This document shows positions 32,732 through 44,353 of a stretch of DNA of 64,000 bases, piece after piece. Position 1 is the stretch's first letter. Each line of letters opens with the position of its first letter. This DNA comes from Populus alba (taxonomy: Eukaryota > Streptophyta > Magnoliopsida > Malpighiales > Salicaceae), in contig NC_133284.1 of NCBI RefSeq assembly GCF_005239225.2, forward strand, positions 53,389,416 to 53,453,415, in the 5' to 3' direction. A program made the translations under genes and the position numbers. The notes under the pieces were generated by a model. That model had not been told where the DNA came from and searched no databases. It worked only from the letters and a program-made list of their open reading frames with translations.

Positions 32732-35700
32732 TCATGAGCCATCCGCGTGGTCGTTATCATTGTCGCCTTCATAATATTCATCGTCGCGTTGGATTTGCTT
32801 GTCCTGGGTATGCTCTGAAATGAGAATTCATGATATATTAGTAACAGGGAAAAACATCTAGATGAGAAAACAAAAAACTCAAAGGAGCAAAAAGTGCACT
32901 CGTGTAAGACACCAATGTGCTCCACCGTGTGTGCAGCCATCAGTGTGAGAGCACATAATTTTGAGTATTCAACTTACGATCCATGCGCTCATCAGGGTTT
33001 TGCTCATCTTCATCAAAATCGGGAATGTAGAAGTCAGGAGGTACCTGCAGATATGATTGTCATCGTCAACTAATAGCTAGTTTAGTTTCCTTTAATCCTT
33101 TTGCAAAGCACGGAAGATTTGACTAATTGAATCTTTGATTGGTTAGCTTAGCTACTTAACAAATACTTGCATCTAACTCACCTCTTGCATCTGTACACTT
33201 GGAGCATGTTGGATGCAACGGAGATTTTCTAGTACTTGCATTTTGATTGTGCTAAGATAAGATTTGCTATTTAAGTTCTCCTGCTCACTCAAACAAAAAA
33301 GAAGAAGAAATATTAGGAAGGCTGCGAGAATGCAGGATTGGCACTGACAATTTAAACTAGGTCAGACTTTAATAGCAAACCAGAAATCACAGGGAGTTTC
33401 AGTGCAGTTACATACCATGAGTCCACCAGGACTTTTCAATGAATAATCAGGGGCAAAATATTTAATATACTCATTTTCTGGAATCTCTGCAAGAAAATTG
33501 AATTACAACAAAATCAGGTGCTAGAAAAGAGTAATCTGAGCTAATGAATTATGATGTATAGTGGGAGAAGTGTTAAAGATAAATGGCATGGAAAGGGTAG
33601 AAGATGAGGCCAACCATGATTAATGGCATGCATTAACCAAAAAATGCAAATTTGTATATAATATGACATTAAAAAATAAAAGAAAGCAAACTTTCATGAC
33701 ATGATATTATTAATGACATGCCACTTCCCAACCCCAGAAACACTACATAACCTAAGAACTCCACATCAACTCACCACAGAACATCATGTAGTTATGTTTA
33801 CAATTTCTTCAGAGAGGGTGATATGTAAGAATTCATCTTCCATGCTCAATTAGAAAAAGGAAGTGATTATATAAGCATACCATTGGGCAGTTCTGTGTCT
33901 AAAAGAACTCCTGTTTCAACGGTCCAACATCGAGCAACATTCTCTTTTGTGTATCCCCCACCTCCTGTAACCTGCAGGGGAGTAACTTCTCGTGAGCTTT
34001 GACATTTCATAAGAGCAGACTACTAATAGGGATTGGAGCAAATAAGAACATACCAACAAGGGCAAGTTGAATTTCTTCACAAACCTAACACATTCTGCAT
34101 GCCCTGCAACAAACATCACAATGCACACCAAATTAATACATCACCAACTGGCTTAAGACCATTCATGCAGCACCAACAACAGAACAAGCAAATAACTGCT
34201 CCATGTTTGGACAAATGCACAAGGGAAGAAAAAGAAATGTAACAATTACAATTAGATATGCACCATCAATGGAAAGATTGAAGCAGCCCAAGCGGTCCCC
34301 AGCCAACGAATCTGCTCCGCATTGAAGAACTATTGCACCTGGCTGATAAGTTTCTACAACCTTGGAAATGATCTGCATGGCAGATAATCAAGTAAATTAT
34401 TATACTTCGCTACATGTTTTTGTGTATGTGTGTGTGGGCGGGTTGAAATCTGAACTTACTGTTTTAAATAGTCGAGTGAAGCTAGTGTCATCGATTCCAT
34501 CTTTCAGTGGAACATTTATAGCATAAAATTTTCCTTCTCTTTCTCCTAGTTCCTTCAATAAGAACCATATCAGTATTTTATTCCAATTTCACTTGGTACA
34601 AGACTTGTCTGGAACAAGAATGATATATAGATAAAAGGTTCATAGAAACCAGGGAAAATATTAGGAGGCAGCAGAATATTTCTGAGGTTGTTGCATCCCT
34701 GTTTCACTAAATATCAGGGCAGACAAACTGAGTTTGAGTGGGAGAAACATAATGTTGCATCATTCAAAAAAGAAGAAGAAAAAGATTTAGAGTAACCAGC
34801 ACCACTTTGTATGAAAACAGAATAAGGTAACAAACACAAAAATACAGTTGCTTGACATTAGGAATATAAAAGAATGAAAAAACATTAAATAATCACCTTA
34901 ACATCACCAGTTCCAGGAAAGAACATATCTCCATACTTGTGAAAACTCACAGTCATCACCCTGTCAAATGATAAACAAAAATTTTGTATTTCTCATGGTT
35001 TTACCATTCCACTACCAGTCCAAATTCATAATAGAATATAAGCTTTCACTACCTGTCAGTGAAATAAAAGGCTTCTTCAACACCATCACCATGATGAACA
35101 TCTATATCAATGTACAGAACACGAGCATGGTGTTTCAGAAGCTCCAAAATCCCCAAAACCAGGTCATTGATGTAACAAAAACCAGATGCCCCGCACTTTT
35201 TTGCATGATGTAATCCACCGGCCCAATTTATAGCAATGTCACACAGTTGATTGTTCAACCTATGTGCAGCATCTGTCAGAAAATGTCAGTCAGCATTTAA
35301 GGTTGAATGGTAAATAAAGCTAAATGGTCAAACCAAACAATGCTATGACAGCAGTCTTCTCTTGTTTTCATTTACCTATAGTTCCACCAGCATAAATCTG
35401 ACAAAATTCAAACAAGTTTTCGAAGACAGGGCAATCTTCTCCAAGGTTATCTGTGAAAAGAAGATCAGGCAATACAAACATGTAACTGAAAGTTGAAAGA
35501 AAATTTTAAACATCAATTTATCATCCATTTCAGTAGCACATCCATAAAAGACATAAAAATTTAACCAAATGCAAAGATACCACTAAAAGAAACAATAAAT
35601 CACATAAACATGGAGAAACTCACAGCCCATGATAATCTAGTGTAACCACTCAGACTTCAAGAGTCCAATAGCATTACAATAGCCTATCAGAATTACCAAA

Positions 35701-36793
35701 TCCACAGATACACCTAAAATAACCTAAAAATGAGATTTAAAGTACCCAAAATCCCAACATGTAAAGATGCCTTTTCCCTTCTTAGGAAGTGAACCACACA
35801 TGGTCACTTAACATACCAAATCAAAAGCACCAATAGAAAGCCTCAAAGACCATAAATGGGTTCAAGTGATAATTTCACACGGTTACATCTTAATGCACTC
35901 AATATGGAATATCATATTCAGATAAAAATAAATTCCAAAAAGATCACGCAATAAATCAATCATAACAATTTCAACAGCCGACCGAGTTACTATCACTTCA
36001 TTCATATCTAATCAAGCCAAAAACTTCACAAGGTCAAACACATTATTTAGACCTTGCCTTGAACAATCAAGTAGTCATTCTATCAGCGGTAAAAACCACA
36101 TCCTTTCACCCCATTCTTCACCTAAACAAAATTCACTTTCATAGCTAATCATCCATAAACCCTAACTCATTCCACGTCTAACAAAAACAACAAATACTTA
36201 ACAACACAAATAAAAGAAAAACTTCAAGTAAATTTCACAACAAAAGAGCCATACATCTAGCCAATTCCCCCGCGAACAAGTGCTGAGTATCCGGCGTAAT
36301 CCGATGCAAAAATTCAACATAATCCTCGGAATGAAACTGAGCAAGCTCAACAGGATATGCCTTGTGTGGTCTCTGCATAACAAATTCGACAAACAAAAAC
36401 ACCCCACGTCCTTTTTTTTTTCTTCCAGAAAACTACACAGAAAAATACTAGAAATTTCAAATCTTTAACCAAACTTACATAAATTTCCATCTTCTTGTGT
36501 AGCTCATAAGAGAGAACAAGATGGTGTGTCATACAAAGTCTGTGTGGCTTCATTGGATGGTTTGGTCCAAAATAAACACTACCCACATCACCTATATCAA
36601 CAAAAACCCATCTTTATAAATCTTCCATAAATTCGTTATAAAAAAAACACTGCAAAGAAAATTTTGGATGCTACATCAGTGAATGCTTGATTGCAAAGAT
36701 CAAAACAGCTTAAACAAAAACAAAAGACATAGAAAGTTCAAAACTTTTTCACTGACCATCATAGAAATAGGCAATTCTGTCTTTGGAGCGCAT
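32732..36793 (-). CDS. HDA9: Class I (RPD3-like) histone deacetylase, HDA9 orthologue
   Basis: A zinc-dependent deacetylase of lysines, chiefly on histones; it acts in the nucleus in corepressor complexes. Fourteen exons join in phase: 36793-36757, 36591-36479, 36372-36255, 35450-35376, 35272-35053, 34960-34897, 34552-34460, 34372-34264, 34103-34054, 33971-33881, 33486-33416, 33280-33182, 33044-32978, 32814-32732. This gives 429 residues, against about 426 for Arabidopsis HDA9 (recalled). Active-site features are complete: LHHAKK (His136/137), DIDVHHGDG (zinc ligands Asp172 and His174), [11 protein letters not shown] (Asp261) and [10 protein letters not shown] (Tyr300). The start [20 protein letters not shown] and the acidic tail ([17 protein letters not shown]) are HDA9-like, which separates it from HDA6 and HDA19. 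It is divergent with the MRT4 gene. Confidence 0.97.
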
Positions 36794-37124
36794 TCTCTCG
36801 GAGAAAAAAATTAGCAGAAAATGATGGGTTTTTCAAGTCTCTTTATTACAGTTCCCTCTAGTTTTTAGGGGGAGGGACACCGTATAGTGCAGGTGTATGT
36901 TTTGAATATATACATTATCCGCACCAGATCATTGCCTTTTCTATTGTGACAAACATACCCTTGATCTTTTAATAATATTACAGCTTTGCACTTTAAAATA
37001 TCTTCTCTTTCCGTCTAAAACCCTAATACAAAGCAAGCAAAGCTCATATCTTTCGTTCACTTTCTCGTTCATAGCCTTCTCTGTCGCTTGAAGTAGCTAA
37101 GGAGCCGCCTTTTGTAAACTAACC
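36794..37124. promoter_or_regulatory. Divergent promoter between HDA9 and MRT4, with telo-box
   Basis: Only 331 bp separate the two start codons, so both transcripts must start here. A telo-box AAACCCTAA lies at 37018-37026, about 100 bp before the MRT4 start. This motif is common in promoters of plant ribosome-biogenesis and translation genes, which fits MRT4. Pyrimidine-rich TTCTCTTTCC sits beside it. Confidence 0.7.
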
Positions 37125-39734
37125 ATGCCTAAGTCTAAGCGTAACAGGCCAGGTTTGCTCCGTTTTTCTCTTCTTTGATCATTTACATTACTGTGTTTGT
37201 GTGTTTTGTGGGCAGTTTAGTCTATGAGAGAAACTGGTCTTTGAGATTTTGTTGTTTTAAGTTTTAGTTTGTTCAGTAATTTTGGGATTTTAAATCTTGT
37301 TTTGATGTTATTTGTTTTTGTATTGGGGTTTCAGTATTTTGGATTTTGAGCTTAATTGTTGTTGTTTAATTTGAATTATAGCGATAAGTAAAGAGATTGA
37401 GGGATTCTTATTGTTGGACAAGATGTTTAGCCTGGTTTTATTCGTATTATGCAGACAAAATCTGTATGTTATTTCTTGTTTTATGTTGCTTCTGGCAAAA
37501 GGGATAAAAAAAATAAATTCTCGAGCTAAAAAAAGAGGAAAATTTGCTGTGTGGATGATAGATTTTGTAATTTATAGAGGTTTTATTGTGTAATATGCAG
37601 TTACATTATCAAAAACAAAGAAGAAGGGGAGGGAGCATAAAGAGTCTATAGTGAATTCCATAAGGGATGCTGTGGAGAAGTACAATTCTATATATGTGTT
37701 TAGTTTTGAAAACATGAGGAATCTCAAATTCAAGGAGTTCAGAGAACAGCACAAGTTGACCAGCAGGTAACTTAACTTTTTTTTGTTTTTGGTTTCATTT
37801 TAGTGGAAAACAAACCACTGGTGACTGTATTCTCCTCTGGGTTGTTGAATGAGACTCCTTGTGGTTTTGGGGATGCTATTTAACTATATATGAATCACAT
37901 GTCTTTAGTACCTTATTTTTTTCTGTTTTGCCATCCCATGTTTAGGTGGGACGAATGTACCTCCCCCCCCCCCCACAATTTTTACTCAATTGTTTTCAAC
38001 AGCACTTGGCTCTTCAACATCTTATCATCTTTTATGGCACTTGATGATTATGTGCCTTACCAACGTTCTTTTTATGGTTTTCAGATTCTTCCTTGGATCA
38101 AACAAAGTAATGCAGGTTTCTCTGGGTCGATCTGCTGCTGATGAAATCAGGCCAGGTCTTCACAAAGTTTCTAAGGTAGCATTAACATCTACACAGCCCA
38201 TAGTTTCTGCATTCTTCTATTTTGATAAATAATTCTAGTGAATTACCTTTTCTTTATCTTCTTTTTTTCTCTCTCAGCTTCTATGTGGTGATGCTGGACT
38301 TTTTCTTACCAACTTGCCAAGAGAAGAAGTTGAAAGGTAACCTTGGTACTTACCATGATATATGCTGCATCCTTTACTCTCCTTGGTTGTTTGTAAACCA
38401 AACAGAAATCCTAGTGTCTTGCAGTTACCAGGGTTATTCTGGTCATCTTTTGGATGTTGTAGAAAGAAACTTCAATTTCTTGAATAATTCTCATTTATGT
38501 TATTATTGGAATGGAAAGAAGAGGAAACCTAATTTTGCCCAGTAAGAAAATGATAGCAATTAAGTATGTATTGTTTTGTGGCTTTTGATAAAATAACCTA
38601 TTCATGGTTTGCTTCTCAATATGTAAGGCAGTGCTATATGTAACAGGGCAGTGGGGAACATTATGCTGCTCAATAATAATATAACAGTGCAAGTTCTTTG
38701 TTGGGAGCTTGTACTCAAAAATAAGTTTGATGGATTTGGCTGTATTGCTGACATTCTACAGACCTATTCAATCATAAAAACACTTCTTCATGAGCTAATG
38801 TTCTTGGTTGTCTTTTTGCAGGTTGTTTAATGAATATGAGGAATACGACTTTGCAAGGACAGGAACCACTGCAACAGAAACAGTATGTGAGATTTTTTAT
38901 GTCTGGTAGTAGACTTACATGCTGTTTGAATAGATTGAGCCATGCCTTGCTGTGTTGAATCAAAGAACTAGACACAAACTTGCACACACATGTATAATGA
39001 TTAAAGTATGTGTGCCCTTTTTGTAATTGACTAAGAAAAGGACCACCATGGATCTTTAATTTATTTTTCAGCTCATCCTTGTCAACATCCACTTGGGGTT
39101 CTCAGTTGAGAGCAGTCAAAAAATTTATTTAATCTTTGTCAAGTTATAAATGCTTTGTTTAGATGCCATATAGATCTATCACCTACTTTTCTGTACCATG
39201 TTTAAGTTCTATATTTCTAACATCCTGACTTGTGACTGGATTTTCAGGTGGAACTCAAGGAAGGACCTCTCGAACAGTTTACTCATGAGATGGAACCTTT
39301 TTTGCGCAAGCAAGGGATGCCTGTTCGGTTGAACAAGGGTACACAATTGCTTTCAACTATATGCTGTGTCTTGCATGCTCACAAACATGCACACATAAGA
39401 CCTGAGGTCTGTTATTAAATTAATCATGGTCTGCAGGTGTGATCGAACTTGTTTCAGACTTTGTTGTCAGTGAAGAGGGGAAGCCTCTGTCCCCTGAGTC
39501 TGCTCGCATTCTGGTTAGTTATGACCTTTAACTTTGTCAGCTAGCTAGCATACTCACAATATTTCTTCATTCTTCTGGTTAAAAAAGGGCATGTGGCTGA
39601 TGTATTACTTCTTTCAGCGCTTGTTAGGAACCAAGACGGCCACCTTCAAGCTTCACTTAATTTGCAGATGGAGCCCTGAGGATTTTGAGCTTTATAGGGA
39701 AGGTCTAGAAGATTCAGATGTTGAATCTGCCTAA
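37125..39734 (+). CDS. MRT4: Ribosome assembly factor MRT4 (P0/L10-like)
   Basis: MRT4 is a nucleolar trans-acting factor. It resembles ribosomal protein P0 and holds its place on the pre-60S particle until P0 replaces it. Eight exons: 37125-37152, 37601-37766, 38085-38175, 38278-38336, 38822-38882, 39248-39338, 39437-39513 and 39618-39734, giving 229 residues in phase. The start MPKSKRNRPVTLSKTKKKGR is the basic N-terminal tail of the family. The L10-like domain follows, with YVFSFENMRNLKFKEFRE, NKVMQVSLGR and LFLTNLPREEV. The C-terminal part has FTHEMEPFLRKQGMPVRLN and ATFKLHLICRWSPEDFE. An upstream telo-box and the size (MRT4 proteins have about 220-240 residues) support the call. Confidence 0.95.
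37958..37975. repeat. Poly-C run in MRT4 intron 2
   Basis: An uninterrupted C homopolymer of about 13 bases in the second intron, prone to length errors but outside coding sequence. Confidence 0.8.
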
Positions 39735-40930
39735 ATCGATGAGTCTTTGAGAGAATACCTGTGTAATACAAGTTAATTGCAGTAGGTGTTGATTTTTTGT
39801 GGTTCAAGGTGATAGAGGAGCGCGAGCTGTCTTTTTGTGCCTTTTGGGAAATCGAAGACGCATGTTATGTTATTGTCGAGTTTTACCTTTGAGCTTAATT
39901 TTAGCTCCATTTCTTGAGTTCTTCTCAGGGTTCGCATGTGTTGTTGTGCTGGTGATAATTAGCAGTGCAAGAATCATACTTGCAATCTGGATGTTTAATA
40001 TCTCAAAGGAAAAACAAAAATTCCATGGCTATTTACTGCTTTTGTAGAACAGTAGAAACGAATGGTCCTGATCCCAGATAAGCAGTTTATGGTGGCGATC
40101 AATTTCTAGAAATTGATGGAATTGGAGTGTCATAAGCTCTTCAGAAAGAAGTGTTGCGGTGTAACAGATTGAACGTGCCTGGAAAAGTATTTTCCGGTGC
40201 TTGTATATCTGAAGGAGGAAGTCAAGATGTTCCAAACTCCATTATCTCTAGCCCTAAGGAGCAGGAAAGGAGAGAAGGAAAAGAAATGGATACAAAAAAC
40301 AGTAAGGAGAGAAGGGAAATTTTCGTTGGACGTATATTGGATGGAAGAATTCTATTTTGGATACTATTTTACAAGAAAATGTAATAGTAATAAGAAAAGA
40401 GCACGAGTTAACGGGTTATTGAGTGAACTCGTGAGTAATCGAGTCAATTTGAACTGATTATTAGCATATCCTTTTTAATTCAGCTTAAAATTTGGTTGGT
40501 TCGCAGGATCTCTATAGAAACTCACTCAACTAGCAATAAATTAAAAGTAAATGAGTCTTTAAATTGTAATTAGGGATCAAACAATCACTACAATTTAAAT
40601 TTTGGGTTTAATTTAGAAATTGATGAATTCCGCAACTCATTTTTCTTTAATATTTATTATTTGTAAAATAGCATCATACTAAACTTTTCAAAAAATATAT
40701 TTTGTGATCCTTTGTTTTCGTAAAATTTGATGAAAAAGAAAAGAAAAGTTGTCGAAAAATACCTCAAAAATCTATCTAAAAATACATACGCAATTTAAAA
40801 AAAAAATCAATAAAATCATGATATTAGGGGGCACAAAGAAAAAACAAAAACAAAATAGAAAGGTAGTGTCATTGCACAAACATATGGGCACCAAGTGTAA
40901 TTTAAACCAAAAAAGAGTCACAAATTAACC
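39735..40930. other. MRT4 3' region and intergenic spacer
   Basis: The MRT4 3' UTR probably covers the first few hundred bases. The rest is A+T-rich spacer. A GGAAAAGTATTTTCC palindrome near 40180 resembles motifs in the Harbinger flanks and may be a small transposon relic. No gene is seen. Confidence 0.5.
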
Positions 40931-40993
40931 TTCAACGTGTTCTCTCATCTTAACTCTCTGTAGCCTCCTCTTCTCTGCTCTCTCTCAGCATCC

Positions 40994-41086
40994 AAACCCT
41001 AACCAGATTTTCTTGAGCTTCATTCAGCAAGGTAAGACCTTTTCCCCCTCAATCTATCCGTTTCTGCATCTTCTCTCAAAACCCTA
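40994..41086 (+). promoter_or_regulatory. Two telo-boxes in the COX7a leader/promoter
   Basis: AAACCCTAA occurs at 40994-41002 and again at 41078-41086, the first just 5' and the second just 3' of a likely first non-coding exon. That exon ends TTCAGCAAG at about 41032 before GTAAGACC, an intron donor in the 5' UTR. The site type and position fit a constitutively expressed mitochondrial gene. Confidence 0.6.
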
Positions 41087-41597
41087 ACCTTTTTGGCCTT
41101 TTAGTTGACTGTTTCTCACTGGGATTCTTTGAATCAATCTTTCATTCTAGAACTAGGGTTTCGGATTCTATTCAATTTTTTGCTTTATAATTTGACTTAT
41201 AGGGTTTGATTATGATCTTATGATATTTTTCTTATATCTTTTTATCTTAATTTAGATCACTTAGCACTTTCAATAAAAATAAGTTTCATTTAGATCTGAG
41301 AATTTGATGTAAAGATTGTTTCTTTAAGCACCTAATTAGTATCTAATTTATGTAAAGATTGTTTCTTTAATTACCCAATTAGTATTATATTGCTCTTACT
41401 GTGAATAGGGTTGTTTTTTGTTTGTGCTTTCAGTTATCAAAACCGTTTTTTTTTTTTTTTTGCTAGGTCCGTATTGTGCTGGTTATGTGTTTATTCAAGT
41501 TATCGTGGATATTGTTTATGTGCAAGCATGATGGATTTGTTGTTTGTGCTTAAAGTGATTGGGATTTTTTTTTTTTTTTGGAATGTGGAATTTAAGG

Positions 41598-41934
41598 ATG
41601 ACAACAGAAGCACCTTTCCGACCAAGGGAGAAGCTCGTTGAGCACCAGAAATATTTCCAAAGCATTCACAAGCACACTTATTTGAAGGGACCTCTTGATA
41701 AGGTTACATCTGTTGCAATTCCAATAGCATTGGCAGCCAGCTCACTTTTTCTTATTGTGAGTAGTCAAGTCTGTTCTTTTACATGATAACTTCTGTTAAT
41801 GATTTTCTGTCTCTTTAAGGTTAGTGCTAAATTTCTCATTGGGTTTCCACAAGACAAATTGTGAACATGTTATACGTTTTTTTCAGGGCCGAGGGATCTA
41901 TAACATGTCTCATGGGATTGGAAAGAAGGAATGA
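41598..41934 (+). CDS. COX7A: Cytochrome c oxidase subunit 7a (mitochondrial, nuclear-encoded)
   Basis: A small single-span subunit of respiratory complex IV in the mitochondrial inner membrane. Two coding exons, 41598-41756 and 41887-41934, give 68 residues. The start is MTTEAPFRPREKLVEHQKYF, then FQSIHKHTYLKGPLDKVTS, one hydrophobic segment VAIPIALAASSLFLI (about residues 40-54), and the tail GRGIYNMSHGIGKKE. This closely fits the plant COX7a family as I know it (about 68 residues, same ends). A further intron lies in the 5' UTR; its acceptor TTTAAG at 41596 sits just before the ATG. It is missed easily because both coding exons are short. Confidence 0.93.
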
Positions 41935-43055
41935 GGAAGCTGTTTGTGTAATGATCACTGTTATGTTTTCACTGCTCATGTTTTGAAGGATTATTTGCTT
42001 TGCATGTGACCAGTATTATTTTTAAAATTGTTAATTAATAATTGCATAGTTGCTGGCTTGCGGCTACAAATGGGAAGTTTAAACTTCGCCTTGATGCCTT
42101 CGTTTTCTATTTGGCTTTTAATGATACATGATTGAATTTCAGGGTTTCCCTAGTTGTTCGGAAGTCTTTCCATGTGTTCTTATTTTCTTTTTCTCTGCTT
42201 CATTGCATTGAAAGTGACTATCAGTGTGCTTGTAATGACTATTGGCGAGAATTGTCGGGTACCTGGTTAGATTTTCTGTGTATTTTTTAAGTTTATGCCA
42301 GGTTCAGTTCTGTCAGCATTGGAGAGGCAGTTTTTGAGCTGGTGAGCTGTTGGCCGAATCCATCTCTGAGCACCCGATAGGGAAGACTGAAAATGGTGTG
42401 ATGATATTTTTCTGTATCTTTTTCATTGAATTCCATGTTTTGAGGCTTCTGAACTGAAAATGGAGTGTTGATAGCAACCAGAAGCTCAGTAGTGATGCCA
42501 GGGGAATGACATTTTCTGACAAGTCTGAAAAAAAAAAAAGCATTTTGATGATGCATTTTCTGTGAGAATATGCACCACCATAATCTTAATGTTCTTCTCT
42601 GAGGACCGTTTTTAATATTGGCTGGGGAAGGGATATCTCCGGGCATTGGAAAGGTAATCTTGTGGCTGAAATTTTCGGGGTTACCGACGTAATTGTCGTG
42701 TCATTTCAGCTTCCCTTGGGATTTGGCCCATATTTTCTCATCTAGGCTGTTGAATTATGTTTTGGATCAAGTCCTTTAGGTCCCAAAATTGGCTCCACGG
42801 ATTTCGGGTCACTTCTCAATCACTTGATGAGAAATTAAGGGTGTCAAGAAATTATTAGATATGTTAGGAGTATAATTTATATATGGATTCAGGATGGAAA
42901 AAAATAAAAATTGTTTATAGATTTCACCATTATGATGAGAGCGGAGGGCAGTGTAATTTCTTGAAATTGACTTGAAAATTTATACTAAATCTCGAGCCTT
43001 CAAAGTTACCTTAAGCCCAACCTATTATGTTACTTGTGCTCCAAGATGTTTAGAA
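41935..43055. other. COX7a 3' region and spacer
   Basis: COX7a 3' UTR and intergenic DNA. Open frames between 42293 and 42646 show no recognisable domain. I see no further gene. Confidence 0.5.
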
Positions 43056-43700
43056 TTGTCAAAGTTGTTTTTTAAAAATATATTTTCTAAATATATTAAA
43101 TAATATTTTTTTTATAAAATTTATTTTTAATATTAATATATCAAGATAATTTAAAAAATATAAAAACATAATTTAAAAAATTTACAAAACATCAGTTCAA
43201 TGGCAGTAGCAAACACCTTTAAGAATTGCGTTTGAAAAGCGCTTTTCATAAAATTCCATGCTTTTCTAAGCATGAATGTGCCAGTCATTCATTTCGAAAC
43301 ATTATTTGCTAAGAGTTTGAAAAAAATAATTTATTGTTCTTGTATTATTTTAATATATTTTCCAGCAAAAATTATTTTTTAAAAAAATGTTATTTCAAAA
43401 ATATTTTTTGTTTGAAAATATACTAAAATAATATTTTTTTTTTTTTTATAAATTTATTAAAATTAAAACAAAAAAAATTCAAAATTTTATAAAATTTTAG
43501 TTCAACCGCAGCGACAAACACTCTTTGAAAATGTGTCGCGACAAACATTCTCTAAAAATATAGTTTAATTTATTTGATGTTTTTTGAATTATTTTAATGT
43601 GTTGATATTAAAAATAAATTTTAAAAATAAAAAAAATATTATTTTAATATATTTTAAAAAAAATTCAATTTAAAATACCATAGAAACATGCTCTGATTGT
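43056..43700. repeat. Cluster of MITE-like A+T-rich repeats
   Basis: Blocks at about 43056-43260 and 43370-43560 share the order A+T-rich core, TTTTAAA/ATTTTA runs, (C/T)AGTTCAA, (T/C)GGCAGTAGCAAACAC or CGCAGCGACAAACAC, then a CTTTGAAA-type end. A third block of the same composition follows at 43560-43700 (ATTATTTTAATGTGTTGATATTAAAAATAAA split in description). Similar DNA occurs at 51915-52085. The pattern is that of the abundant short non-autonomous DNA transposons of poplar; exact ends were not set. Confidence 0.55.
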
Positions 43701-44353
43701 CTAAAAGTAACCATCTCTAACTTATAATTATTTTTTACTGGTATTTTTATTTTAAACTTTGGTGAGGGAATTGACAAACAGCTAAGAAGCAATGACCCAT
43801 TAATATGGACTAATGTTTTGACTTAGTCTTCCATACCCTCTCGTCTGGAATATGGTCCCCAGATGATACAGAAAACGACCGTTGCACTCTCCCTCGTACT
43901 CCTCAAACCCTAACAACAATAAAAGAAAATGTTTTTTTATTGTAAGAAAAACAAATTCAAATTTCAAACGTTCAAATTCTTGCAATAAAAAAAGGCTGCC
44001 ACCTTTTCTTGCAACAGAATAGCTCTTCACTCTCTCCAACAGTTCTTGATCTTGAAAACCGGAGCTTCCATTTATAATCATTGTTTTTTCACGTCTAGCA
44101 CCGTTTAGTGCTTACTTTACCATTCAAACAGCTCCTCTTCAAATTCAAATTCCTGCTTTCTGTTCCATTTAAGACAAGCCCATGTTTTTGTTTTGATTTT
44201 TTAGCTTTCTTAGCTTCTTTGATGAAGAAAACCCATTTTTGAGCTTCAAAAACTTACGGGTTTTGATTCTTTTTAGCTTGAATGATCAAAACCCTTTTGT
44301 TTTTCATGTTCATTTTATAGAGGAGAAAGTTTGATCAATTTTTGTTCAGCAAA

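Noticed and set aside
44342..44353. TTG as start of the CHUP1-like frame
   Set aside because: Plant nuclear genes start at ATG; the next in-frame ATG at 44354 fits.
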